From assembly GCF_040807025.1 (NCBI RefSeq), contig NC_090964.1:8952214-9016213 (forward strand): a DNA stretch of 64,000 bases, in the 5' to 3' direction. The notes under the pieces are model-generated. The model was not told the DNA's origin and searched no databases. It saw only the letters and a list, made by a program, of their open reading frames with translations. The position numbers and the translations under genes are program-made. Each line of letters opens with the position of its first letter. Within the stretch, counting starts at the first letter, position 1. Shown here one piece after another: positions 21,561 to 34,100 of the stretch. This DNA is from Struthio camelus (Eukaryota; Chordata; Aves; Struthioniformes; Struthionidae).

Positions 21561-23245
21561 GAAGAGAGGAAGCCTCAGAAGTATAGGAAAAAGGTGTCAC
21601 TCCAATGGGAAGAAAGGTGTTGTCCATTGATGTGACTTCCTAAAGGGATTGCTGTATATATCTGCTAAATCCCAGTACTTTACTTCGAGGTTCTTGCTAT
21701 AAGTGTTAGGACAGCGTTTAATGTCAGAGAGGGCCTCTGGATGGAGCAGCACTCCCCTCCTTTGTAACCAACTGGCCAGGTATCCTGGCAGTGAATGCCT
21801 CTCGAATGTTAGCACTTTGAAGTTGGTGGCCTTGTTTTCTTAAAGGGCTTGATCTTTCATGCAGTTAAACTAGATAATCTTCCCCATCGTGTTGTCCTAC
21901 TCCCCACCTCAAAATTTAAGTGGGAACAAGCATCTGGACCATCTGTTGTCCAGCACTCAAGAATCTGTCATTAATCTCAAAAGTTTATACCTTGGCTATA
22001 TAAATAAAACATATACGTTTAACTTGGGAATAACACTTAGTGGAAGAGCAGCTCCAAGTCTGAATTAAAGCTTGTCTTCAAAATTGATCATTAACAGAAA
22101 ACAGCACCAGAAAAACAAAAACCAAAAGGGTTCATCCTATCATACAGATCAGAATTTATATTCCCAAACTATAATATGCATGTAAGGGGATTTAGCTATA
22201 CCTTAAACACCTTTAAACATAGCCTACGCCTTAAAACTATGTTAGCCCCCCAAAAAGGAGAATGGTTAGTAGTATGCACAGGCAAAGAACATTTGCATAG
22301 GAAGGTCCAAGATCAGAGCCAGTAGAAGGCAGTGAGAACTGCAATGAAAACTGCGCAGCGATCAATTCTAACCATAGCCGTTCTTCTACAGGTAGCAGCT
22401 TCAGACAGCTGCATAAGACTTGTATCTTGACAGGGGTGCAGCAGACCAAAGCTATGCAGCCTCATAAGTATACGGAAATCTGTGCTACTTTACACTGTTA
22501 CTTTTAAAGTACCTAACAAGTAGTACTGAAAAAGAAACCTCTTTGAAAAGAATTACCTAAATTAAGAGTCAGATTTTCAGAACTCCATTAGCCAGGAATT
22601 AACCACTGCTGCAAACTTAGCTTTAAGCCCCAAAAAAGTAACACGCATCTCACCATTTAAATGGCAAACATCAACCTTATGTCTTTCTGTGCGCATCTGT
22701 TACCTAAGAGGAAAACAACAGTTAGAACTTATAAAAAATAAAAAATTGACACATCTACACTGGGTAGCTTTTTACTTCTGAAAATGAGGATGTAACTAAA
22801 TTAGTGAACAAATTCAGCTGCCTTTACAAAATACAAAAAGAGCAGACCAGTAATAAACTTTGCTTTGATGACAGATTCGTAAACTGAACTCCACCACCTT
22901 AAAATAAATGCTACAGAGGGGTGACCTCTGAAGTTCTCTAAACCCCAGTTCCATTGTTCAAGACAAGGGGATGGGCTTGTGATGGATATCGAGAATGGTA
23001 ATAGATTTAAAAAAGCAAATGGCAATTTTATACCTGTCTTATGTAATGTTTTATATGTGTGTGGTCTTTCTTAACGTAAAACTCTTGTATTTTTGTGGTT
23101 TATATGCAGCAGGACTGATGGCTGTGAGGGTGCACGCTATTTTGTAAAATACTCTTAGCCCAGTTTTCCCAAGGAGGGAAAAAAGTATTCACATTTCCAT
23201 TGGCTTGTACCTGCATGTACAGTACTGGGGCAGCAAGTGAAGATG

Positions 23246-23251
23246 ATTAAA
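23246..23251 (+). terminator. Candidate distal RIMS3 poly(A) signal
   Basis: ATTAAA follows a TG-rich stretch (23048-23105). Use would give a 7.7-kb 3' UTR, in line with the long RIMS3 3' UTR known in mammals, and would stop about 750 bp short of the likely SMAP2 end. Other plus-strand AATAAA hexamers occur at 20674, 22003 and 22737. Confidence 0.25.
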
Positions 23252-24042
23252 GCCAGCTTGAAAACTTTTCCATGCTTGAGTTGAGTTTTTCAATCAAAGT
23301 CTAAAACCACATGCCTAGATTGGAGAAAAGAACTCCCCCCAAATAGATACAGTGGGTAAGGTGGAGAAAAAAAAAAAACACACAAGCTCATCTGACAGAT
23401 TGATCTTTCTTTCTGAAAAGAGCAGTTTTACTTAAGGAAAGAAGTACCATAACTAATACACCGAGTAACATCAACTCAAGGCTCAGTTAGCTGAGCTCTC
23501 CCCCCTATAGCTGCACACAGCCACCAACAAGCCTACGGAAAACTGGCCTTTTTATCTATTCGCTAGGTTATTCCCTAGTCCCCCCCAGCTTCTCATTCTC
23601 ACCATTATCACTCCTAAACACTCAAAATTCATCCTTTTCATAAGCCCGAGGGAGGCATTTTGAGCCTCAGCATAAAGCTGCAGTTCTAATAACTTAGTTT
23701 GCCATGGAGCCAGAGCTGCCAAAATACTGTCTACCCACACCCCTAAGCAGGGTGTTTCTTCTAGTGTATAGAAGTGCCAACTGTTCTGAGTCCGTCTCTG
23801 CTAAGCCCAGTTCTTCACATGGTGACTAGGTCCTTATCTTTCAGGAAAGCACTATTCTTGCCCGACATATGGGACATAGCTCTGCTACAAAGCAGAGGGA
23901 GAGAGCTGGTCCCATTTGGACCAAAGGTTCCAAATCCCTATACCCAAAGCAAACTACTCACGCCAGTGAGTGTAGCATTTTAAACACAATCTGTTAAATT
24001 GTTTAAAAACAAGATAAGTCAGTTGAGGTTTCACTGCAATAT

Positions 24043-24048
24043 TTTATT
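24043..24048 (-). terminator. Candidate SMAP2 poly(A) signal
   Basis: AATAAA on the minus strand, about 1.0 kb after the SMAP2 stop. Another minus-strand AATAAA, followed by A-rich sequence, lies at 17211-17216 and could end a much longer transcript. Confidence 0.45.
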
Positions 24049-25031
24049 TGGGAATTTACATATACACAGGATAAAGTGGACTGAGAAAGTCTGACTTCTT
24101 GTTCACGCTGATGAGTTTAAGCGGTTGTGTTCTACTGAAGATGAGAAAAGAAATCTGACCAACCCACTTTTTATGCCTAGATTAAAAGGTCAAAAGCTAA
24201 CTGGGAATGGGTACCAGCATTACACAGGAACAAAAAAAAATATGAAAAAGTATAAATTAGGATGTCATAGTCATTTTAAAAGTGTAAGAAAACTTGCAGT
24301 GGGCTCTCAGCCCTTGATAAGTTAACTCTTGGTTAGTTTGTTAAAAGTTTTTAAATACATCAATACCACAGATTAGACAGAAAAGCCACTCTGAAGTGCA
24401 AGTTTCACATTCCAAACAGCTTGCCCCCACACTGTGCGAGAATCCTGCTTGCTCATGGGGGGGTGGGAGAGGGTCTTCAAAATGACTTTGGTTCCAATGA
24501 AGGCTGGCGAGCCAAGCGCAGCGAGGCCTCAGCTCTGGAGAGCTCCACTGAAGGGAAGAGGTAGCAAGGCTTGCTTGCCCCTGGGTTTGGGTTAAAATCC
24601 AGTTCCTCGGCACCAAACAAGATTTTCACCCCTCTGCTAACCAAAACCCCTACTAATACTAGAGTTTAAGTGATTCTTAAAAGGCCTGAAAGTACAGGTG
24701 GTATTAAGTCCTGATTTCCCAAATTCTTCAGTCACACCTCTGCTAAGATACCCAGCAGGACATTAAGTGCTACCCAGAAGCATTAGTGGAGGCTTGTGCA
24801 AGGAGGGGGTCCACCCCAGGAGTGTGCATTGACTGTGCTAAGTACAGGGGAACTCATGTTCTGGTCACTGAGGTTTCACTGTGTCTGACAGTAAAAAAAG
24901 GCAGAGATGGGTCTCAGTTATGGGAAGAGGCTCAGGCTGGGCAGCCAGCCAGAAAGAAAAAACCCTGAATGTCTCATGGAGCAGTTTCGAAGAACAGAAC
25001 AGAAGGCAAAAAATGGTCACAACGCAAGGGA

Positions 25032-25157
25032 TTATTTCCACATCTGAGTGCTGAGGGACTGATTGCTTCCCTGGGCACTTCCTCCGCCCATTGACTGTCC
25101 ATATCCCATCATGCCATTAGCTCCATAGAAGTTCATCCCAGCCATCTGCTGGGTCAT
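25032..25157 (-). CDS. SMAP2: SMAP2 last coding exon
   Basis: Acceptor ccttctcag before 25157; TAA stop at 25034-25032. It encodes [20 protein letters not shown] followed by [21 protein letters not shown]. The 3' UTR follows at lower coordinates. Confidence 0.95.
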   Translation of the reverse strand: MTQQMAGMNFYGANGMMGYGQSMGGGSAQGSNQSLSTQMWK

Positions 25158-28100
25158 CTGAGAAGGGGAGAGGAGACAAATCAAGCTATGTCAGGGACAC
25201 CATGCCAGCCCAAAGCGCTCAGCTTGAATAAAATAACTCTTGCTGCCTAACATATCACAGACACAAGTTCAGCTGTAGCACAACAACCTAAGCCTAAACA
25301 GATGCAGATAGATACTACCTGAATATAGTATCCTCATGTCAATCCAGTTCAGTGTCATGTATAAAAGCCATAGTTCCACGTGCAGTTGCTTTCTGGCTAC
25401 AGGCTTGCTACCCCCAACAGCCAGTTGGGGGCTATTTCTCAAATGTTTAAATGAAGTGAGAGTTAAGCTTTTGCTTTCTAATTTATCCCTCACCGCACTA
25501 GGATTGTTATCTAGAAGTCAAGGCCTTCCCTGATTTAGGTCTGCCTGTCAAGCAGGAGTGTTCTATTTCAGTTGATGCTACACTGATTTTTGTTCAGACA
25601 CACTGAGGCCTCTGAACAAGTTATTGCTTTTTGATCCCTCAGTTTGCCTGCAGAATCAGTGGGCCTCACCCAGCCCCAAGAGAGAGTCTATAAAAAGCAC
25701 TAAAACCTCTACGCAACCTCTAGGCCAGATTTAACCACATGTGCTTCCCCTACACTCCTTCCACCTTTGGCCCAGCAGAAGACAACACCTCACCTGAGCG
25801 ATGTTCCACTGAAGCTGCTGTGCTGGCTGCACACTGTAGACTGGCTGTGGAACCGCTGCCATGCCAGCTACGTAGCCAGCCTGCTGTGCAGCCATCATCC
25901 CGTTGGGCACACCGATGACAGCTGCCTGCATGTTACCCACATATCCAGCTGGTAGGGCCATGGGAGTCACCATCCCTGCAGCTCCAGGCTGGGTCATCAT
26001 TCCCATTGATGGTGCCATCATGCCTCCCACCATGCTGCTGGAAGGGGCTACTCCTGGAAAGCTAGTATATGCTGCTGCAGGATATGCCATCTGAGCTGGG
26101 GCCATGAACATCGCTCCTAAAAAAAAAAAGGCAGAGAAGCAATGAAGAGAAGAATTGCTGCAGTCATCATTAGGGGCTGAAATGCCACCCTTCAGTTCAG
26201 GGACTGTCACAGTGCTCACTTGGCCCTGACATTCCAACTAGAGCTGCCCATCATGCTCCTCAGTCTTCAAGAAGGATGACCTATATTCCTACATCTTTGC
26301 TTGTCAGCTATCAATTCAGTGCTCTCAGAACAAACCACCCACTCTGAGTTAGTGTACTGTCCTTCAAGTGCTCTTCTGGGATCTGTTACCTTGTGCAGGC
26401 AGCTGAGGCGTCTGAGAGCCATACAAGGATAGGATAGAGTCTTTAGAGAGCTGCTTCTTCCCTACTTCCTCCCCTTTGCCTCCTGGCTCAGGGAAGAGAT
26501 TCAAGTTTTCAGGAACAGAACCAGCACTTCCAGATGTTGGCATAGAACCGGTGACCTGAGACAGACAGCACAAGAGCAACAGGAGTATTCAGCGCTAAGG
26601 GAAGACATGCAGTGCTTCTTCCCCTTCTTGTCCAGGCGCTGAGCTAAGCTTTGGCAAGCACTGATATTGCCTACTTACCTTCCTGGAGTCAGAGTTTGAT
26701 CCCACTGAGGCAAAGAGATCAAGATCCTTCTCTAAGCTGCTAGGCCTGCCATTTGGAACAGTGGTTGTCACAGGAGCATCTGGGAGACAAAGCCACGATG
26801 AATGTTTCACCCAAATGCCCTCAGGCTGAGGGACAGCCTCTTTGCTAACTTAGCAATCTGTACATATGCCACTCAACCCAGTGACCTGACCTGCAACCTA
26901 CTTTAGCCATTGCAATGGGTACAATAAGATTGTAAAGGCTCTTACCAAGTCCTAGCAAGTCCATTACTGGTTCAGTAGATTTAGGAGAATTTTTTCTAGA
27001 CTGCTGCATTTCTTCTTTCTTTTGAGGCTAGGGCAATAAAAAACACCAGAAGTCTTGTTCAAATTTTGGTTTTACTCTGATATTTAGAGGCTATAAGGGT
27101 TTATGTTCTCCTTAAGATCTGGGTGGGTTTTGGGTTTTTCTTCTTCCTTTCTTCAGTGGACATGAGTGCTTTAAAAGTGAACAGTTTCAGAGCAAGTACT
27201 ACAAAATTGTTTTACTGTCCATTAGGTTGGAACCCTCTATCAAACTCACGCTAATCTAAACTAGGAAAAGCTGATCTGAACTAAGAAAAAGTAACAGCTC
27301 AGGTTGTCTAACAGGGAAGAGTTGGATTTCAACCAGCTCTGAACTGCATGGCAGGCTGCTTAGTAAGTAACTGCAAGTCTGCTTAGTATCTGGTTGAGTA
27401 GTAGAAAATGAGCTACTACGACTTGTGTGATTTAATGCATCACTGCTACAACTGAGGCCAGAGAAAACACTCCCATATCAAGCTGGATTACCTCCCATTC
27501 TGCTTGAGAGAAGTCTTTACAACTCATCTGTGACCATGCCTTTCAGTCTTACCATTTTCACTTTCTCAAAGATGATCGGTTCCAGTTTTCTTTCTGATAC
27601 CGGCTCATTACTCCTCTTCCATTTGTCATCCTTTTCTTTCTGTAAAGGAGAAGGACACAAGGGTCAAAGCTCACAAGGGAGAGTTTAAACAGTACTACAT
27701 GATGTTGTCACTATATGAAAAGCCTCACAATCATTTGTTCATGTTTCAAACTCCTAGCCAACTACCTGTCCTGCAGCACAGATACAGCTAAAGACATGTA
27801 TTTGAAGTTAGTGCTGCTCTGAGCAGGGAGTTGGACAAGATGACCTTCAGAAGTCCCTTCCAACTTGATTATTCTGTCTACAAAACAACTGATTCTTCAG
27901 CCTTGGAGAATACATTAATCACTAATCAAGGATACATTTAAAACCACTTTCGTAGAGTTGCAGCTTATTCATGAGACAGATCTAAACTTATAAATTAACA
28001 TACATTTAAGCTTCTGCAGAAATAAGTTATTAGAAACTAACCCTAAATGCATTGATGTCAATACTTCGGTCCATGTATTTCTTCTTTTCATATTTATCAC

Positions 28101-31100
28101 GAATGAAGCCCTCCACAGCTCTGCAAGAAGCTTGTTAAAGACAAATGATTCAAGAATGGAAGACATACCCATGTGTCAAATATTACAAGATACAGGTTGT
28201 AACAGAACTAATGACCATCCGATAAGCTCTTCCAGCACTCACTTTGAGGTAACAATGTTGGATCAAACTATTTTAGCTACTCAATTTTTGCTTCTTTAGG
28301 GCTAACTCCAAGCATGATGGTGCTATAAAAAGTTATGTTAAATCAGTGTTTAGTTTCTACTATGCTCTTCCTTTTGATTTATATTTACTTTAACTATCAC
28401 TTAAGAGCATACATTTCAGTGGCACAGTCACATACAGTAAGAGGCGGTAGGCAGAGAAATGGATCTTATGCATGCAAGAGCACCTCAGTCAGCAGCTTAA
28501 TAAGGCACAGCAAACATGACAAAGGTGCTCCTGCATTTCTTTAGGTTCATATCACTATAACCCTGTTGCACGGGGCATCTAGAAACCCTTTTGTAAATAA
28601 GGGAAGAAATTACAGCTTTGTTTTTCAAAAGTGCTGAACCTTCCTAGCTCTCATCACTGAGAATTTTAAATGCTCAGGACTTGGAAGTCAACTCTATTTG
28701 CCACAGAACTGACGACACTATTGCACGAGATGCGCTAAGTTGCGACAATCAAGCTCCAGTTCTCCACCCTTACAGCTTGGAAGCAATCCTTTCAGCTCTC
28801 TTCCACTCAGTTCAGTAAAGTAAGCAGTCTGAAGAAATGCTCAGAGGGTGCACAGCTAGGAGCTTATTTCATAGCTGATGCACAGGCACGTGAAGATAAG
28901 CCTCCTATGCAAGGAGGGCAGCCACTAAGCAACAAGTGGAAAAGCTTCCATATTCCCCCAGTAGCAAAGGAAGAAAGGATGCTGATCTGTTTGAGGTCGC
29001 CTGAAGTTCTCTGGCAGGTAGGCTTCATAAAGACGATTTGCTTTTCCATTTCCCATCTCCTGCATGCACTGCAATTCAAAAGAATTAAGCCATTTGTTTC
29101 ACAAACATTAGAGCTTTTATACATACTAACATGCAAGGCTGTCAACTAAGAGTCTGTTAACTAGGGGTGGGTATACTTTTGAAGTTTGTCCTGTAGACAG
29201 AAAGACATTCTTCTGGCTTCTGGTACAAGTCTACTCCTTAATTTAAGGGGGTAGCTTCAGACCTGAACAGCCCAAAGACCTCACATCCCTTATTAGACAA
29301 GAAGTATTTTCATTTTTGTAGTATTTTCACATGTTGAGAACATCTGGCACACTGCAGCTTTTATATAAAGCAGTTTTTCTTCATACTCAGGAGATTCACT
29401 GTTTTACTTGGAAGACCAAGTGCAATCTGCAGATTAACATTTTCTAGGGGCGTTCTGTTTAGAATTTTTCTTCTAGTGAGTTCACCTTCAACAACTACTA
29501 GAGCTCCTTAGCATTTATATGCCTATTAGGTAAACTCTGGGCCTCTTACTTCATTGGCCATGGTATGTCAACCCCTTGTTTGATTACAAAGTTAGAGAAG
29601 TTTGGAAACTCTTCTTAAAGATGATCTTGTTTGGCTTTGCCAAGCAAGTTAGAATTCTGATTAGTTCAAGTCTCTTCAGCATTAGTATAGCTGCTTATAG
29701 AAACATGAAATTTGATTAGCTGGGAATCCCTGATGCAGCTGCTGTGATCTCCCTGTACAATTAGCCAACCCTGAGCATTACAGCACAGTATTTATGCTAA
29801 GTCAAGATAAGTACTGCATTAGCAACTGAAAAAAATCACTCAGGAAGTCCGAGATTCCTCTCCTGGAAACCTCAAGGAGAAGAGGTAGGCAGCAGCTCAA
29901 GCAATGGCAGCCTTTTATAGAAACGCGCCAAAAGTTTGTCTTTACCTACTGAGGTAGGTAGAGATGGTAATTATGACTTTCTTCCCAATACAGCTCTACC
30001 AGAGCAACACTATTCATTTTCCACCTGCATTACCTGTATCTGTTCTTGCGTCCACTGGTCAAGATTGACTGATTTTACCCTGGATATATGAACTCCTAGA
30101 TTCCTGTGGATCCCAGCACAACGAATACAGATGAATACACCAATATTCCAGGATGCCCATCGTGGCCCTGCAAAAGAGACACACAAGGGTTTCATACCAG
30201 CAAGTCAATGCGCAGTTACCTTGAACAACTGAGAAACTGTACCAAGTGAACTGGAACTGAAAACTTTACATTTTCATCCAGATTAGAACTTGGAATTAGA
30301 CATTAGCAAGATGTTTTTACAGGTACTCTCACAGCGATTATACTAGAAATAGTATTTTTATTCCCTCCTTCTTCCATTTTGAGCTCCACATAAGACACAA
30401 ACACAACTCTAAGGGGAGAAGGGAAGAAAATCATCATTTAGAACACCCAGGACTCTGCAAAATCCCAGTTTCCTCTTGCTTAAAGTGACAGTCATGTCAC
30501 TACAGGTCTATTTCTGCTTTAAGAAATGGACATGTTCAATCTTCCACTGCAGTAGGGCTATACAAGAATCAGCTTCAGAATATTCACTACTGCTCAAGGA
30601 CAAGCAGCATAAAACACTCACATTTGACATGTGGACAGCATCACCAAGTCCTCTCTTTTAATCTCAAGCAGGAAGAAAGCTAAGTAAGGAGAGTAGGACC
30701 AACACTTAAAATCCAGTAGTCTAATCACCAAAAATAGTCAGGGAACAGAGCTCCAGGTTGTGAACCTGACATAAGACTGAAACAGTTCACTCTTCAGTTT
30801 CCACAGCTCTAATCAAATCCACAATTTGCATGCAGCTTTCAAACAGGCAGGAGAGCTCCAAGGTGTAGAAGAAGGGAGATCATGCCAGGAAAAAAACACA
30901 AGGGAAAGATTAACAAGCTTAGGTTTTTTTTTTTTTTTAAACTCACTGCAAACAGTCCAGAAACTCATTACCAGTGGATTGCAGGGCTCCACAAATGTCC
31001 ACAGGCACCCAGCAGCACTCCCACTGCTCACAGCCCCCCACCCTGGCCAGGGCCATCCCAAGCTCTGGCCATCAACACCCTCTGTACTGCTCAAGGAAGA

Positions 31101-34100
31101 GCAGCTTTGAAAGTAGTCCTCTGCAGTGTAACACAAGTCTGTTTTAAAACTACATAATCTGGCTAGAGCTCCCAGCCAGATGCATATTTAACATAGTCGG
31201 CTTCCATCATAGTTTGGATTTTGCTGTTCACGTTTACCTAGGCTGAACTCTGTTAACCAGCCAAACACAGTATTAAGCAGAGCTAAACCATACCCTGAAT
31301 AAGAATTGATAGATTTCAGCTCTGGAGCAAAACAGCTTGCTTTAATTAGAACAGATATGACAGCCCTTCACTGGAGAGCTAAAAAGCACTCCATCTCCTT
31401 CCCTCTGTCCAAGAGGCTTGAGGTACACTTTTTAGGAATTGCTTCAAGTCAAGCTTCCTTGCTGAAGCACCTTATTGGCACTACTGTTTTCAATAGCGTA
31501 ACTTGAAGTAGAATAACCATACTAGCCTTTTTATAAGGGTTACTACCATTATTGCAGATGAAGGCAAAGAGTTGTTATTCTATCTTATCTTGCAATAGCT
31601 AAAATAGCAAGCCTCAAAGCAAACGAGATTGCAGTGGGAGGAGGAGGAGAGGGAACATGGAATTCCAAAGAGCTAAAACCACCCCACTGTATTTGAATTT
31701 CCTAGACACACTAGAAGCTTTTAAAAATAGTTAACTCCTGTTTACCAGGAGAGTTCAGAGTATCCTGAGGAATTCAGTGCTAATAAGGCAGCAGCTCATG
31801 GCCACAGTAAGTTTGGGTGCATTAGTAATCAGGAAGTTTTATTTTCCTCCAGTCTCTTTAGATAGCTGATTGACATTCAGGGTCAGCAATAGTTCCCTAA
31901 GTCCCCACACACCCTAGCATGTACTGCCTGTTCCCTTCCAGAGGGAAGGTATGCAACCTCTAACTTAGCCCCAGAAGTACCTATTGCAACTAAAGTAAAA
32001 ATGCTATTTATAGTTAAAAAAGCTCTAAGCTTTCTAGCCTGTCCTGCCTCTGCTTTCCCCCCTGAAAGATGTGGCCCTTAAAAAGAGTATTTTTAAGGAA
32101 GCTGTTCAAAGTCACATCCCAGCTTATGAACAGCTCTTGGGGGAAGGCCTTAACTGAAGCAGACTTTTGACGATATCTTAGTTCCTATATTACACCTACC
32201 AAGCCCTAAGAGGTAATGACTCAAAGCAGAGGCCCACATCTTGGCAGCACCTAAGTATTCCAGCAACAAAGTAAGCATGCAAATACATGGTTTGTTCCAA
32301 GCATTATGCCTGTAGCACATCTAGGCTAGAGCCAGGAATTCTGATCCTCCCTTTCTTTTACTTCAGGGCGTTCTCTCCCAAATATACCTGCCGCCTCATT
32401 CTTAACAGTTCCTCGAGGCTATGACTTAAGAGACCACTGGTAAGATTAAGCATGCGATTCAAGGTTAGATTTTAAACTCTAGGCTATATTTAGCCTTCAT
32501 AGGACTAAAAGGATTAATAGCCAGCTAGATACTACATCAGGGTCATAGCAATCAGCTCACTAGTTTGTCACATGTGCTAAAGCCACTGCAGCCTCCTACC
32601 TTACTAGGCCAGATAGCAAAGTGACTCATTAGCAGTACAGGCTGTTTTGCTTGCCTTGCTTTAGCACTGCTTCATTTACGATGCAGGATCTGAAACAGTA
32701 AGGGCTGGGTATCAAAGCAACAGCTGACCATTGCTGTGACTTAGGGACCCAAGCTCTGGAAGACCCTAGTACTGAAGCAGCTTCCATTATGCTAATGAAC
32801 ATTTTCAAAATTAACCCCCTAGGCTTTCAAAAATTCTTCTAGCAGCTAGTATTCAGTTTAGTGGTACGAGCAAATATTGCATAACAAAGCACAGTTCTCT
32901 TCACTAATGCTTATTTCAGCCAGGGTTAGGGGTACTTACAGTGCCAAGAAGTGTCACAAGAAAGACTTCAGATCAGAAAGCAGGCTAGAAGAAAGATCAG
33001 AAGTTCGGGGGTAAAGGTTTGATTTTGTCTGGAGCCAAAAGGAAGGTACTCCTCCCAGAAGTTCAGTAGTCTGCTCACACCAATGCTGTAGTGATTAGGC
33101 AGGCATGCAAGCAGGACACTTAGACTAAAGTGCCACATAAAATCTGCAAGTCTACAGCCAACTCTGGTTCTGCAAGGCACACGAGTTTGAAATCTAGATC
33201 TGAGCACCTCATTCTTTTGGGTGGAAGAAGGTAGTTTCTTCAGTCCAGAGTCCTGTTTTCTTTCTCTCAGGACTGAGAGAAATCTTCAAAGAGGAACAAG
33301 ATACAGTGACAACCCTTGAGAGTGAAAGGAGACCAAGATCAACAGCCACGCTACAGAGAACCGTCTGCCTAGACAGCAATGAGGGTTGACACAGCAAGAC
33401 TCAAAGCAGGAGAAAGAGCAGTTTGAACAGGCAGCGACTGGCAGAACAAGCAGTAGCCCATCCGTAGCTATGTGAGGCAAAAGTAGTTTGTCCAACTGAA
33501 GCAGACACCACATAACTTCGTGCCGATTAAAATTATCATTTGACTCCTCGGACAGGGAGGAATATTACAAAAGTAGTACTTTTTTACTAGAAGGGCTGTC
33601 TCGAGCAAGACAGCCTGTTCAGAGTAGGCTGCCAGTGAGAAAGCAATGGGCCAAAGCCCAGATGTCCAGGTTAAGCTGGGTGAGTTGCAACAAGCAGAGG
33701 CACCAGCCCAAGCACATGCACGCACCTACTAGACTTTCAACTTCGGTAGTCTCCAGAGCCCCTGACCATTATGCCAAAACATTTTACTATTTCATGTCTT
33801 AAAATACACTCAGTTTTGTGGGCAATAGGGGACAACTTTTGAGGCAAATGTAAGCAAGTCTTGTACTTCCTTCTTTTGAGACCATGATTAAGGAACTCGC
33901 ACCAGAAACCATACGAGGAAGTGTCCCAGGGAAGATCTAGCTCAGAGAACTCTGTACAGTAGTTTCCGCACACACAGTTTCACATGCTATTTGCAAGGTA
34001 ACTGACTTGCAAAAAGCCCCAGGTGAAAGTATTTACAGAAATGAGTTCAGTTATACATTACAGGCTTTAACTTCCCAAAAGCTAAACTGAGTTTCAAGCT

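Larger units (their letters stand above)
15568..25031. other. Convergent RIMS3 / SMAP2 3' UTR and intergenic region
   Basis: AT-rich DNA with no recognisable coding exon on either strand; the longest open frames resemble no protein family. It begins as RIMS3 3' UTR, with T-tracts at 15656-15667, 15691-15706 and 16322-16340 and a TTTG-rich run near 16845-16878. It ends as SMAP2 3' UTR (minus strand). Exact cleavage sites cannot be fixed from sequence. Human EXO5 and zinc-finger genes of this interval are not found here. Confidence 0.7.
25158..26945 (-). other. Short SMAP2 introns 6-9
   Basis: Introns at 26780-26945, 26556-26678, 26117-26389 and 25158-25793, all GT-AG. The last holds an 8-bp inverted repeat (cccccaac/gttggggg) at about 25411-25431. 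No other feature is seen. Confidence 0.85.
27028..30033 (-). other. SMAP2 introns 2-5
   Basis: Introns at 29069-30033, 28121-28982, 27640-28041 and 27028-27552. Apart from the CR1 remnant and the U12-type signals of intron 3, no gene or repeat is recognised. Confidence 0.8.

Noticed and set aside
28864-29145. 93-codon minus-strand frame over SMAP2 exon 3
   Set aside because: Out of frame with the ArfGAP sequence; the real exon is 29068-28983 in another frame.
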